64,000 bases of DNA from Limnohabitans sp. DM1 (GCF_001269385.1 NZ_CXOO01000003.1:24172-88171), one strand, 5' to 3'; numbered from the stretch's first letter, positions 43,567 to 53,366 are shown. Notes: generated by a model from the sequence alone, not told the origin. A program made the numbers and translations.

Positions 43567-44043
43567 CTAAGGCAACAGCCGTGTCTGGCCGTTCTCAAAC
43601 CAGGCCTCATCAAAGCCATCGCGCAGCAAAACAGTACGGGTTGATGCCAAACCCGTTTCACGGGCTCGGTCCAAATATTTGGCCAACGTGCTGGCATCTT
43701 CACTGATCAAGTGGGTGATGGCTTCACAGTCACACTGCGCCAGCAACTTGAAATCATCTTTCACCCGCACTCGGTCATCACCTGCGTCCCGTGGCATTTG
43801 TCGAATCATCAATCCACAGCGCATCGCATGATCCACATTGAATGGGAGCATCACGAAATTGCGCAGTGGCAGGTCGTTGATGGCTTGTTTGACTTGAAAC
43901 TCTGAAACCACGACCGTGGACAAGTACATGGCCACCTGTCTGCGGGCGCACTCTCTGTAATACAAGACCGCAGCAGCATGGTGCGGGCGCGTCGGATCAC
44001 TCAAACTGATCAAAAAACTGGTGTCCAAGAGAACACTGTTCAC
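43567..44043 (-). CDS. PIN-domain ribonuclease, probable toxin
   Basis: The 158-residue protein starts MNSVLLDTSFLISLSDP with a first acidic residue typical of PIN domains, and has further acidic residues (SEFQVKQAIND; RVKDDFKLLAQCDCEAITH; SEDAS). PIN proteins are Mg-dependent RNases, usually VapC-like toxins. It overlaps the upstream 257-residue gene by 4 nt. The partner is not a standard VapB. Confidence 0.75.
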   Translation of the reverse strand: MNSVLLDTSFLISLSDPTRPHHAAAVLYYRECARRQVAMYLSTVVVSEFQVKQAINDLPLRNFVMLPFNVDHAMRCGLMIRQMPRDAGDDRVRVKDDFKLLAQCDCEAITHLISEDASTLAKYLDRARETGLASTRTVLLRDGFDEAWFENGQTRLLP

Positions 44044-44813
44044 GGTTTGTCTCCGCGCAACTCATCCACCCATGCCGTGGCGTTCGGCACATCTTTCCAA
44101 GCAGCGGCTCCTCTGCGCGTCAATCGAGACAAGGCCTCTTCGTCCACCGTTGAAGCGTGCTCCACAAACTCCACCAATTGGGCGTTTCGCAACTCCCGGG
44201 TCAGCACGTTGTATTCGGCCTTGATGCGCAGCATCGCCAACTTGTACAAACGGTTGACCGTGTCATTGCGCAAAACATCACGCTCAGTGGTGACTTTCAA
44301 CGTGCGGCCATCTGGAAGCTTGATGTGCGCATTGGACTTTGTGGCACCGCCCAAGTCTTGGATTTCTCCACGCACGTAACGCTCAACCTGAACCCACTGG
44401 TCAGCATCGTCGGCGTGGAAGTCGGTTTGCGCATTGACTTCGATGGATTGCCCCAAGAAGGGCGCAGAAATTCTGTAAGAAACCTGCTTCGATGAGCGGG
44501 ACGTTTTTTGCCAACGCTCCATCACTTCGCGTCGCTTGGCATCCAGACTGTCCAATAACTCGCCACCCAGCAAGGCTCGCAAGTCTCGGTACAAATTAGG
44601 CGCGATCAGCAAAGGCGCAGTTTCAATGGCCAAAGAGCCTTTCCGAACCGCCACTTCCAGCGCGTTGGTGTCCACCTCTTTGTCTTCACCGCGCAGGAAA
44701 GTGGCCACATCCGAGGAGAAGCTGGCCAAATCGCCCAAGCGCACGCGCTCCGGCGTGGCTTCAAAGCCTGCCGACGTGTCGGTCAATGCAAATGTGATGC
44801 GTTGGGCTTCCAT
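44040..44813 (-). CDS. Unrecognised partner of PIN protein
   Basis: About 257 residues from ATG 44813 (MEAQRITFALTDTS); a longer TTG start at 44840 is possible. No family recognised. The N-terminal half is mixed, followed by QVSYRISAPFLGQSIEVNAQ, a basic/strand-rich SNAHIKLPDGRTLKVTTERD, and a helical C-terminus. The 4-nt overlap with the PIN gene implies tight co-expression, so it may be an antitoxin or target-recognition subunit. That is inference only. Confidence 0.6.
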   Translation of the reverse strand: MEAQRITFALTDTSAGFEATPERVRLGDLASFSSDVATFLRGEDKEVDTNALEVAVRKGSLAIETAPLLIAPNLYRDLRALLGGELLDSLDAKRREVMERWQKTSRSSKQVSYRISAPFLGQSIEVNAQTDFHADDADQWVQVERYVRGEIQDLGGATKSNAHIKLPDGRTLKVTTERDVLRNDTVNRLYKLAMLRIKAEYNVLTRELRNAQLVEFVEHASTVDEEALSRLTRRGAAAWKDVPNATAWVDELRGDKP

Positions 44814-44865
44814 AGTTTGAATGATTTTAGTCACCCCCAAAACTGCTGTTCAAAAAGGACGCGAG

Positions 44866-45786
44866 TCAATAACCGCGCTGGTGATCAACCACGCCACGGA
44901 TGGGCTCGCCACGCTGCAGCGCCTGCATTTTGCCCACGATCTGCGCGATGCTTTCTTCCCGCAGGGTGCGGGCCGAGGTGTGCGGCGTGACCGTGATTTT
45001 CGGGTGTTGCCAGAACACATGGTCGGCGGGCAATGGCTCGGTACGGAACACGTCCAGCGTTGCCCCGGCCAGGTGACCGCTGTCGATGAAGGCCAAGAGG
45101 TCTTCGTCCACCAGGTGTTTGCCACGGGCCACGTTGATCACATAGCCGCCTTTTTGCAGTTGCGAAAGTGTGTCTTTGTTCAGGATGTTTTCGGTCTCGG
45201 CGGTGAGCGGCATCAGATTGACCAGCACGCGCGTGGCCTGCAGGAATTCGGGCAAGCTCTGCGCCCCGCTGAAGCAGCGGATGCCAGGCAGGTCTTTGGG
45301 GCTGCGGCTGAAGCCGTTGACCGGGAAATCAAACACCTGCAGCGCCTTGGCCACCCGCTCACCCAGCACACCCAAGCCCATCACGCCGACTGCAAAGTCG
45401 GCCCGGCTGCGGGGTTTGCGATACGACCATTTAGCCAATTGGGTGTCGGCGTCGTAGCCATCGAACTCGCGAAAATGCCGGATCACCGCATGGCACACGT
45501 ATTCGGCCATTTGCACCGACATGCCCGCGTCGTCCAGACGAACCACCTTGAGCGCTGGCGGCAGTTTCAGCTGCATCAAGGCATCCACACCTGCACCGAT
45601 GTTGAACAGCGTTTGCAGACCCGGCTGCTCGTCGATGAACTGCTGGGGCGGGGCCCAGACGATGGCATGCTGGGCGGGGGGTGCGCCAGGCGCCCAAGCA
45701 GAGACGGTGGCCTCAGGGAAAGCCTTTTGCAGGCCCTGCACCCAAGGCGCAGGGTCGAGCTTGTCAAAGCAGATGGTGATGTTCAT
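44866..45786 (-). CDS. ghrA: Glyoxylate/hydroxypyruvate reductase A (GhrA-like)
   Basis: The 306-residue D-2-hydroxyacid dehydrogenase has the Rossmann motif GVMGLGVLGERVAKALQ, NLMPLTAETENIL, INVARGKHLVDEDLL and the catalytic HTSARTLREESI. GhrA reduces glyoxylate to glycolate with NADPH. It follows liuD closely (12 bp) and so is probably co-transcribed. Confidence 0.9.
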   Translation of the reverse strand: MNITICFDKLDPAPWVQGLQKAFPEATVSAWAPGAPPAQHAIVWAPPQQFIDEQPGLQTLFNIGAGVDALMQLKLPPALKVVRLDDAGMSVQMAEYVCHAVIRHFREFDGYDADTQLAKWSYRKPRSRADFAVGVMGLGVLGERVAKALQVFDFPVNGFSRSPKDLPGIRCFSGAQSLPEFLQATRVLVNLMPLTAETENILNKDTLSQLQKGGYVINVARGKHLVDEDLLAFIDSGHLAGATLDVFRTEPLPADHVFWQHPKITVTPHTSARTLREESIAQIVGKMQALQRGEPIRGVVDHQRGY

Positions 45787-45798
45787 GGGCCGATTTTG

Positions 45799-47808
45799 TC
45801 AGCCCAGCTTGAGCAACTCTGCCCCGTCGGCGACTTGATCACCCGGCGCGTACAGCAACTCGGCCACGGTGCCGTCTTTGGGCGCACTGATGGTGTGCTC
45901 CATCTTCATGGCTTCCATCACCGCCAAAGGCTGACCGGCTTTGACCTTGTCACCCGCTTTGACCGCAAACGACACCACCTTGCCGGGCATGGGGGCGGTG
46001 AGGCGGCCGCCTTCTTGCGCGGCTTCGCCCGCGTGCGCCAGTGGGTCGAGCACGGTGATGCGGGTCGCGCCCTGGGGCGCGAAGAGGTGCGCGGTCTCGC
46101 CTTGCCAGTCGAGCTGGGTGAAGCATCGCGGGGCGTTGCCCCACTGCACCCACAGGCCTGCGCCATGTGCGGCAAAGCTCAGCACGCCAGATGCAGCGTC
46201 ATCGCCTTCCAGCGACAGGCTCACAGCGCCGTCATGCAAATAGTTCAGACGGGCCGAGCGGGGCTGGTCTTGCCACACAAATTCAAAGCGGCGCTGCGCC
46301 AAGCCGTGCGACTGCCAGCCATCGCGGCGGCTAAAGGGGTCTGCGCCTTGCAGGGCTTTTTCGGCGTGCAAGGTGTGGGCCACCACCGCCGCCACGGCTG
46401 CGGCTAAGCCCACGGTTTCTTGTTTGAACAGCACAGCGGCTTCGCGCTGGATGAGCGCGGTGTCGAGCTTGGCGGTGGCAAACGCCTCGCTGCGCACCAC
46501 ATGGCGCAAGAACTGCACGTTGGTGTTCAGACCCACGATGTGGGTTTGCGCCAAAGCGGTGTCCAGCCGGGCCAGCGCTTGCTCGCGGGTGTCGCCATGC
46601 ACGATGAGCTTGGCCACCATCGAGTCGTAAAACGGGCTGATGGTGTCACCCTCGCGCACGCCGTCGTCCACGCGCACCGTGCTTCGCTCAAAGCTGGTGG
46701 CCTGCGGCTTGCGATAGACCTGCAAAGTGCCGGTGGCAGGCAGGAAGTTGTTGTCGGGGTTCTCGGCGCAGATGCGCGCTTCAATGGCGTGGCCCCGGAT
46801 GCGCAACTGGTCCTGGCGCAAAGGCAGCGCCTCGCCACTGGCCACGCGCAGTTGCCACTCCACCAGGTCCAAACCGGTGATGGCCTCGGTCACCGGGTGC
46901 TCCACCTGCAAGCGGGTGTTCATTTCCATGAAGAAAAACTTCATCGACTCGGGTTGGTCATAGGCGGTTTGTTCGACGATGAATTCCACCGTGCCCGCGC
47001 CCACATAGTTCACCGCTTTGGCGGCGGCCACAGCGGCTGCGCCCATTTGCGCACGCAGGGCCTCGGTCATGCCGGGGGCCGGGGCTTCTTCGAGCACCTT
47101 TTGGTGGCGGCGCTGCACCGAGCAGTCGCGCTCAAACAGGTACACACAGTTACCTTGCGTGTCGCCAAACACCTGAATCTCGATGTGGCGTGGGCGCTGC
47201 ACATACTTTTCAATCAGCACCGCATCGCTGCCAAAGCTGTTGATGGCTTCGCGCTGGCAGCTGGCCAGGGCTGCAGCAAAGTCTTCGGACTTTTCGACCA
47301 CGCGCATGCCTTTGCCGCCACCGCCCGCGCTGGCTTTGATGAGCGCGGGATAACCGATGCGGTCGGCTTCGCGCTGCAGCAGCGCCGGGTCCTGGTCCGC
47401 GCCGTGGTAACCGGGCACCAGCGGCACACCGGCTGCTTCCATCAAGCGCTTGGACTCGGCCTTGAGGCCCATCGCCAAAATCGCCGAGGCAGGCGGGCCG
47501 ATGAACACCAGACCGGCAGCGGCGCAGGCCTTGGCAAAGTCTTCGTTCTCACTCAAAAAGCCGTAGCCGGGGTGAACCGCTTGCGCACCCGTGTCTTTGG
47601 CCGCTTGCAAAATGCGCTCCCAGCGCAAGTAGCTGTCTTTGGGCGCGCTGCCGCCCACATGCACCGCTTCATCGCAAGCTTGCACATGCTTGGCGCTGGC
47701 GTCGGCGTCTGAATAAACGGCCACAGTTTGGATGCCCATACGGCGGGCAGTGGCTGCAACGCGGCAGGCGATTTCGCCACGGTTGGCGATCAGGATTTTT
47801 TTAAACAT
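45799..47808 (-). CDS. liuD: Methylcrotonyl-CoA carboxylase biotin-containing alpha subunit
   Basis: The 669-residue protein has biotin carboxylase (KILIANRGEIACRVAATAR, GGGGKGMRVV, MNTRLQVEHPVTEAI) and a C-terminal biotinyl domain with the MEAMKMEH biotinylation site. With the beta subunit at 51625-53232 it would form a methylcrotonyl-CoA carboxylase; assignment rests on co-location with liuB, liuC and liuE. Confidence 0.9.
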   Translation of the reverse strand: MFKKILIANRGEIACRVAATARRMGIQTVAVYSDADASAKHVQACDEAVHVGGSAPKDSYLRWERILQAAKDTGAQAVHPGYGFLSENEDFAKACAAAGLVFIGPPASAILAMGLKAESKRLMEAAGVPLVPGYHGADQDPALLQREADRIGYPALIKASAGGGGKGMRVVEKSEDFAAALASCQREAINSFGSDAVLIEKYVQRPRHIEIQVFGDTQGNCVYLFERDCSVQRRHQKVLEEAPAPGMTEALRAQMGAAAVAAAKAVNYVGAGTVEFIVEQTAYDQPESMKFFFMEMNTRLQVEHPVTEAITGLDLVEWQLRVASGEALPLRQDQLRIRGHAIEARICAENPDNNFLPATGTLQVYRKPQATSFERSTVRVDDGVREGDTISPFYDSMVAKLIVHGDTREQALARLDTALAQTHIVGLNTNVQFLRHVVRSEAFATAKLDTALIQREAAVLFKQETVGLAAAVAAVVAHTLHAEKALQGADPFSRRDGWQSHGLAQRRFEFVWQDQPRSARLNYLHDGAVSLSLEGDDAASGVLSFAAHGAGLWVQWGNAPRCFTQLDWQGETAHLFAPQGATRITVLDPLAHAGEAAQEGGRLTAPMPGKVVSFAVKAGDKVKAGQPLAVMEAMKMEHTISAPKDGTVAELLYAPGDQVADGAELLKLG

Positions 47809-47810
47809 GT

Positions 47811-48410
47811 TTAGACAACCAAAGATTGAAGGAATGTCACCAAGGGACGAAAGGCCGCGTGCTCGTAATTAAAGACACGATCTCCTTGATACGCGTCTCG
47901 CCCGATACGACTGATGTGTTTGCCGTTTTTAGCGGCGTACCATGTCAGCAGACGCGCTTTATCCTTGCGCGCCTGTGTCGTGAGCCTGTGTTTTTTGCCC
48001 TCTAGACAAGCCAAGAACTGGTTGCAGCATTGGAATACATCGTCTTCGGCATCGATTGCTTGCAAGCACAACGCTTCAAAACTGCCAACTTGACTTTCAT
48101 CCGGCAACTGCAGAACACGAACAGTCTTAGGATGGGGTTGTAGTTGGGACAGGTAATTTGATGCTTCTTGCAATGCCTCTTGAGCGGCTTTCGGGTCATC
48201 TTCGCTATCAAAAACAATACCGACCTTTTGCACATCTCTCAGCGTAGAGTCAAATGCCACCATCTTCACTTTGTTCATCAAGTCGGCTCGTCCAGACAAC
48301 TGCACCACATGTACACCAGTGATACCGTGCAGGTCTTGCAAATGTCCAATCACGTCACTCTCGTCCGCACCTTCGACGATCAACACAGCTTGAATTGGTG
48401 AGTTCATCAA
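47811..48410 (-). CDS. DUF3226 Toprim-like protein, partner of ATPase
   Basis: The 199-residue protein starts AVLIVEGADESDVIGHLQ, a Toprim-type glutamate motif, followed by VGIVFDSEDDPKAA with the acidic pair of a Toprim fold. This pattern is DUF3226-like. It overlaps the upstream ATPase gene by 4 nt and ends 2 bp before liuD. AAA ATPase plus Toprim pairs act as abortive-infection systems (OLD, PARIS-like), which suggests a defence role; not proven. Confidence 0.75.
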   Translation of the reverse strand: MMNSPIQAVLIVEGADESDVIGHLQDLHGITGVHVVQLSGRADLMNKVKMVAFDSTLRDVQKVGIVFDSEDDPKAAQEALQEASNYLSQLQPHPKTVRVLQLPDESQVGSFEALCLQAIDAEDDVFQCCNQFLACLEGKKHRLTTQARKDKARLLTWYAAKNGKHISRIGRDAYQGDRVFNYEHAAFRPLVTFLQSLVV

Positions 48411-49339
48411 CGAATCTCCCCGTCACTATCAAGCACCGCACTCACTGCATCCGCAGGAATAATGTCCACCTCAACATCACCCACTCCTCGCACCAGACGA
48501 ATGACTTGAAAATCATTTGGACTGTCTTCAAAGACCTGGCAAGCTGCGCGGATGCAGTCCATGCTATGTGTGGTGATGATGGATTGAACATCTTGTTCTT
48601 GAGCCACTGCTTTGATTCCTTTGAACAAAGTGGGCAGCGCGCTGTAGTGGATGCCGTTTTCAATTTCATCGATGAGTGCCAGCTTGGAGTCATTCACGTA
48701 AAGCTCGGAAAACAAACTCAGCAAACGTGAGAAACCGTGCCCAAGCTGTGGCAAAGGCAATGCGACATTAACCCCTTCTAGTTCTGCATAGATGCGGTGA
48801 TACCCGTCAGGCGATAAGTCATTCAAGTCTTCTAAACGCGGCTCTACTTCTTTCAATGTTTTCAGTAAATCTTTTTTCTTTCGCATCATCACAAGCCGAC
48901 CAAAAGTGTTGTTTAACGCATTTTGACTAGGCAAATGAATCGGAAAAACCATCGGATTTAATGTTGGGCTCACATTGGGATTGGACGTGAAGAGCGTTAA
49001 GTTGTTCGCATACCCATATCTAGTGTTCGGGAAACCTTGAGTTCCTGCACCGTTTTCTGGGGCTAATAAAAATCGCACGCCATCAGAGATCACGGAAATT
49101 TTTTGAAATTCACTGGAGAAAACAGTTTGTACGTAGCGAACCTCATCGTTCTCCTCTGCGGGCCGGAATGCGCGTGCCATGCCTGCTGTTGCGTCAGGTT
49201 TTGTCACCGCATATACAGCCTCAAGCACCGAGGTTTTGCCTACGTTCTGCCCTCCGATCAGCAAGTTCACCTTGCGTAAAGGCTCTATTTTGGTTTTCTT
49301 GAAACCCTTGAAATTTTCAAGTTCAATCGTTGTCAGCAC
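48407..49339 (-). CDS. AAA-family (OLD-like) ATPase
   Basis: The 310-residue protein has TTIELENFKGFKKTKIEPL (ABC/SMC-like start), Walker A GGQNVGKTSVLEAVY, Walker B LALIDEIENGIHYSALP and a H-loop IITTHSMDC. The signature is like AAA_15/AAA_21 ATPases of OLD and PARIS systems. I chose GTG 49339 because AAGGAG lies 7 nt upstream; upstream codons in the frame appear to be leader. It is paired with the DUF3226 gene. Confidence 0.8.
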   Translation of the reverse strand: MLTTIELENFKGFKKTKIEPLRKVNLLIGGQNVGKTSVLEAVYAVTKPDATAGMARAFRPAEENDEVRYVQTVFSSEFQKISVISDGVRFLLAPENGAGTQGFPNTRYGYANNLTLFTSNPNVSPTLNPMVFPIHLPSQNALNNTFGRLVMMRKKKDLLKTLKEVEPRLEDLNDLSPDGYHRIYAELEGVNVALPLPQLGHGFSRLLSLFSELYVNDSKLALIDEIENGIHYSALPTLFKGIKAVAQEQDVQSIITTHSMDCIRAACQVFEDSPNDFQVIRLVRGVGDVEVDIIPADAVSAVLDSDGEIR

Positions 49340-49390
49340 ATCAACTCTCCTTACAACTCGAATCACTGTACTCGGGTTGGTATTAACCGA

Positions 49391-50173
49391 TTATGGCAAC
49401 CAGCCCGGCTGACGTTTGTTGAGGAAGGCAGACAGACCATCCTGCGCTTCGGGTGTGGCACGCAACCCGGCAATGCGCTGGGCGGTATCTTCCACCACGG
49501 CATCGTTGATCGGTTTGTTGTCCACGGCACGGATCAGGTCCTTGGCAGCGGCTTGCGAGAGCGGGCCGCCCTGGATCAGCGCATCCACGATCTCCTGCAC
49601 CTTGGCGTCCAGTTGCTCGGGCTCGACCGCTTCATGCACCAGGCCCAGTTCGCGCGCACGCAGCGCATCAATGCGCTCGGCCGACTGAAAGTAGCGGTAA
49701 CTCTGGCGCGCACCGATGGCCCGCACCACATAGGGGCTGATGGCGGCGGGAATGATGCCGAACTTGACTTCGGAAGTGGCGAACACCGCTTTGGTGGAAG
49801 CGACTGCGATGTCACACGCGGCAGTGAGGCCGGTGCCACCACCCAGCGCCGCACCTTGCACGCGGGCGATGGTGGGCTTTTTCATCTCGGCCAACACGCG
49901 CAGCATACGGGCCAAGGCACGCGCATCACGCAGGTTATCGTCCACGCCGTTTTGCGCGGCGCGCTTCATCCAGTTGAGGTCGGCCCCAGCCGAAAAGCTC
50001 TTGCCGCGCCCAGCCAACACGACCACGCGCACGTTGTCGTCGGCATCGAGCGCTTCACACGCTGCGGTCAGCTCGGCGATCAAGGTTTCGTCAAAGGCGT
50101 TGTGCACATCGGGGCGGTTCATCCAGACGGTGGCAACGCGCTTGTGGTGTTCGATTTCGAGGGTTTGGTACAT
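49391..50173 (-). CDS. liuC: Enoyl-CoA hydratase, probable methylglutaconyl-CoA hydratase
   Basis: The 260-residue crotonase family protein has AGRGKSFSAGADLNWM, then QGAALGGGTGLTAACDIAVA and the catalytic region SEVKFGIIPAAISPYV. In this context it would convert 3-methylglutaconyl-CoA to HMG-CoA. It lies between liuB and liuD, but is separated from each by an inserted module. Confidence 0.88.
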   Translation of the reverse strand: MYQTLEIEHHKRVATVWMNRPDVHNAFDETLIAELTAACEALDADDNVRVVVLAGRGKSFSAGADLNWMKRAAQNGVDDNLRDARALARMLRVLAEMKKPTIARVQGAALGGGTGLTAACDIAVASTKAVFATSEVKFGIIPAAISPYVVRAIGARQSYRYFQSAERIDALRARELGLVHEAVEPEQLDAKVQEIVDALIQGGPLSQAAAKDLIRAVDNKPINDAVVEDTAQRIAGLRATPEAQDGLSAFLNKRQPGWLP

Positions 50174-50328
50174 GGGTGTTCTTTTAATACTTCAAGACAG
50201 GTTCAGCGGTGCGCTCATGTCCAGAGCCAGCACACATTCAGCGGGCCATTGGACAACGCTTGATCAAGTGGGTATTTCATCTCGACCCCGAACACCACGG
50301 TTCGGCACCGATATGGTCAAAGTCAATC

Positions 50329-50856
50329 TCATTTCCTCGACTCCTCTTGCAAGCAATACACCATGTCCAGCTCCGGGCAAGGCTGCCCCAAGGCGGTCAG
50401 TGCCGCCGTGATCTGGCCACGGTGGTGGGTGGCGTGGTTGAACACATGCGCCAAGGTGGCCGCAAACGGCAAGGACTGGGGAACGCCTTTGCTGGTTTGG
50501 TAGTCCAGGTGGCTGTCAAAACGCTCGGCGCTCCAGCTGGCGATCAGTGGCGTCCAGTTGGCCGATCCGCCCTTGAGCGCCTGCGCCAGGCGTTCACGCT
50601 CGGGCTCGATTTCGGCATCCAGCGCCAGCACAGGCGATGCGCCTTTGGCAAAACGCGCGTACCACAGCAGGTGCTCGGCCACCAGCATGTGGTTCAGCGT
50701 GCCGTGGATGCTTTTGAAGAACAGGCCCACGTCGCGTTGGTAGTCTTCGGCGGAAACGCGCGAGACCGCTTCGAGCAGGCGGTGCGTGGCCCAGACGTGG
50801 TAACGCGCTTGCATGTTGAAGTGGCTATGCCAGGTGGATGTGCTCAGTGTGGCCAT
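50329..50856 (-). CDS. DinB family protein
   Basis: The 175-residue four-helix protein has GTLNHMLVAEHLLWY and HVFNHATHHRGQ, the histidine pattern of DinB/YfiT metal-dependent proteins. It overlaps the end of the vapC gene by 13 nt. Role unknown; DinB proteins often bind metal or thiols. Confidence 0.82.
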   Translation of the reverse strand: MATLSTSTWHSHFNMQARYHVWATHRLLEAVSRVSAEDYQRDVGLFFKSIHGTLNHMLVAEHLLWYARFAKGASPVLALDAEIEPERERLAQALKGGSANWTPLIASWSAERFDSHLDYQTSKGVPQSLPFAATLAHVFNHATHHRGQITAALTALGQPCPELDMVYCLQEESRK

Positions 50857-51245
50857 GTGTCCAGTCCTCCTAAAGTTTTGAGTGATTCAAAATCCGCATC
50901 GCGGTGCAGCAGCGTGTGGCCGTGTGTCATGCAATAGCTGGCCAATAGCACGTCGATGGGGCTGCGCACGGTGCGGCCCTGTGCACGCAGGCGGCGGTAC
51001 AGCGCTGCCGCGCTGAGCGCATTGGCCGCCCCGCCAATGTCCATCACGGGCAAATCCAACAGCAGGCTTTCTGCCGTGCGACGGGCTGTGTCGTTGCGAA
51101 ATCCGCGCAGCACTTCGAACACCACCAGATCGGCTGTGCCAATCGACACGTCTCCACCTTCCAGCCAGCGCACCAGTTGCAGACGTTGCGGTGTCGGCGC
51201 TTGATTGAAGAAGTCAATCCAGACGCTGGAGTCCACCAGAATCAT
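50844..51245 (-). CDS. vapC: VapC-family PIN toxin
   Basis: The 133-residue protein has MILVDSSVWIDFF, then TADLVVFEVLRGF and a C-terminal SPIDVLLASYCMTHGHTLLH with LHRDADFESL, the acidic residues of a VapC ribonuclease. It overlaps vapB by 4 nt. Confidence 0.9.
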   Translation of the reverse strand: MILVDSSVWIDFFNQAPTPQRLQLVRWLEGGDVSIGTADLVVFEVLRGFRNDTARRTAESLLLDLPVMDIGGAANALSAAALYRRLRAQGRTVRSPIDVLLASYCMTHGHTLLHRDADFESLKTLGGLDTWPH

Positions 51246-51580
51246 GGCTTCTTCCGGGTTTGTGCGATCCGTGTGGGCGACTCGGGCTCTTGAAGCACCA
51301 AAGGCTGAACGCCTGCGTAGACCTTCTCTGACGCGTCAATGGCGCGGTCGTACGGTTCGCCTGCGGCCTTCAAAGCCTGCTGCTGCGCCCGCCAGCGGGC
51401 CCATCCTTCGTCAGAGTCGTCCCACTGAAGCTGTCCTTGCAAGGCCAGCAAGCCGTCATAGACTTTGCGCCGCTTGAGCATGCGCAAGCCCTCTTCCACA
51501 GCCTCTCGCTTGGTCTTGAAGTCGCCATAAGCCATGACGTCGGCCATGAGCTTGTCGTCGATCACGATGTTGGTGCGCAT
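51242..51580 (-). CDS. vapB: VapB-family antitoxin
   Basis: The 112-residue protein starts MRTNIVIDDKLMADVMAYG and KTKREAVEEGLRMLKRR, the ribbon-helix-helix opening of VapB antitoxins, followed by a longer tail than usual. It lies directly upstream of vapC. Confidence 0.88.
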   Translation of the reverse strand: MRTNIVIDDKLMADVMAYGDFKTKREAVEEGLRMLKRRKVYDGLLALQGQLQWDDSDEGWARWRAQQQALKAAGEPYDRAIDASEKVYAGVQPLVLQEPESPTRIAQTRKKP

Positions 51581-51624
51581 TTGGAAACCTCCTGAATGTG
51601 CATGAATTTACAAAATCATACACA

Positions 51625-53232
51625 TCACATGCGGAAAAGTCCAAATTTCGTCTCGGGAATCGGGGCGTTCAGCGATGCGCTCAAACCCAGCGCCAGCACG
51701 CGGCGTGTATCGGCCGGGTCGATGATGCCGTCGTCCCAAATGCGGGCGGTGGCGTAATAGGGGTGGCCTTGGTCTTCGTATTGCTGCTTGATCGGGGCTT
51801 TGAAGGCTTCTTCTTCTTCCATGCTCCACTGGCCGCCCTTGCCTTCGATGCCGTCGCGCTTGACGGTGGCCAAGACGCTTGCGGCTTGCTCGCCGCCCAT
51901 GACACTGATGCGGGCGTTGGGCCACATCCACAAGAAGCGAGGGCTGTAAGCGCGGCCGCACATGCCGTAGTTGCCCGCGCCAAAGCTGCCACCGATGATG
52001 ATGGTGAATTTGGGCACCGCAGCGGTGGCCACGGCCGTGACCATCTTCGCGCCGTTGCGGGCGATGCCTTCGTTTTCGTATTTGCGGCCCACCATGAAGC
52101 CGGTGATGTTCTGCAAAAAGACCAGCGGGATCTTGCGCTGGCAGCACAGCTCGATGAAGTGCGCACCTTTGAGCGCGGACTCGCTGAACAAAATGCCGTT
52201 GTTGGCAATGATGCCCACCGGCATGCCTTCGATGCGGGCGAAGCCGCAAATCAAGGTGGTGCCAAAGCGCGATTTGAATTCGTCGAACTCGGAGCCGTCG
52301 ACGATGCGGGCGATGATTTCGCGCACGTCGAAAGGCTTGCGCGTGTCCGTGGGGATCACGCCATACAGCTCTTGCGCATCAAACTTGGGCGGCACGGGCG
52401 CGTGCGTGGCGATGTTGGGGGCCTTTTGTGCGTTCAGGTTTTTCACGGCCTGACGCGCCAGCGCCAGCGCGTGCACATCGTTTTGCGCCAAGTGGTCGGC
52501 CACGCCACTCAAGCGCGTGTGCACATCGCCACCGCCCAAGTCTTCGGCGCTCACCACCTCGCCGGTGGCGGCTTTGACCAGCGGCGGGCCGCCCAAAAAG
52601 ATGGTGCCCTGGTTCTTGACGATGATGGTCTCGTCGCTCATGGCGGGCACATACGCGCCGCCCGCTGTGCACGAGCCCATGACGACCGCGATCTGCGCGA
52701 TGCCTTGCGCGCTCATGTTGGCCTGGTTGAAGAAGATGCGGCCAAAGTGGTCGCGGTCGGGGAAGACTTCGTCCTGGTTGGGCAAGTTGGCACCGCCCGA
52801 GTCCACCAGATAGATACAAGGCAGGTGGTTTTGCTGTGCGATCTCTTGCGCGCGCAAATGCTTTTTCACCGTCATTGGGTAATAGGTGCCACCCTTCACC
52901 GTGGCGTCGTTGCACACGATCATGCAGTCCACCCCACTCACGCGGCCAATGCCCACGATCACGCCCGAGCTGGGGGCGTCGTTGTTGTACATATTCAGCG
53001 CCGCCAAGGGCGCGACTTCGAGGAAGGGCGTGCCGGGGTCGAGCAGCATCTGCACGCGGTCGCGCGGCAGCAGCTTGCCCCGGGCGGTGTGCTTGGCGCG
53101 GGGCGCATCGCCGCCGCCTTGGGCCACACGCTCCAAATGGGCACGCAGGTCATCGACCAGGGCACGCATGGCAGCAGCGTTGTGCTGAAAATCGGCGGAA
53201 CGCGGGTTCAGTTGGGAGTGCAAAACGGTCAT
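51625..53232 (-). CDS. liuB: Methylcrotonyl-CoA carboxylase carboxyltransferase beta subunit
   Basis: The 535-residue carboxyltransferase has [54 protein letters not shown] and [20 protein letters not shown] residues. Start [16 protein letters not shown]. It pairs with liuD, transferring carboxyl to methylcrotonyl-CoA. It is the first gene of the liu run and divergent from the AraC-type regulator. Confidence 0.92.
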   Translation of the reverse strand: MTVLHSQLNPRSADFQHNAAAMRALVDDLRAHLERVAQGGGDAPRAKHTARGKLLPRDRVQMLLDPGTPFLEVAPLAALNMYNNDAPSSGVIVGIGRVSGVDCMIVCNDATVKGGTYYPMTVKKHLRAQEIAQQNHLPCIYLVDSGGANLPNQDEVFPDRDHFGRIFFNQANMSAQGIAQIAVVMGSCTAGGAYVPAMSDETIIVKNQGTIFLGGPPLVKAATGEVVSAEDLGGGDVHTRLSGVADHLAQNDVHALALARQAVKNLNAQKAPNIATHAPVPPKFDAQELYGVIPTDTRKPFDVREIIARIVDGSEFDEFKSRFGTTLICGFARIEGMPVGIIANNGILFSESALKGAHFIELCCQRKIPLVFLQNITGFMVGRKYENEGIARNGAKMVTAVATAAVPKFTIIIGGSFGAGNYGMCGRAYSPRFLWMWPNARISVMGGEQAASVLATVKRDGIEGKGGQWSMEEEEAFKAPIKQQYEDQGHPYYATARIWDDGIIDPADTRRVLALGLSASLNAPIPETKFGLFRM

Positions 53233-53366
53233 GGTGCTTCCTAGGGGCTGGGGCCACAGGGCATGGCCCCGGGCGCATCGAACGTGCAATGCCTGCCAGC
53301 TTAAAGGCTGCAGCCCCGCTTTGGGCTGTCAAATGGGTTGCAAATCGTGCCACAATTTGCGCCACC

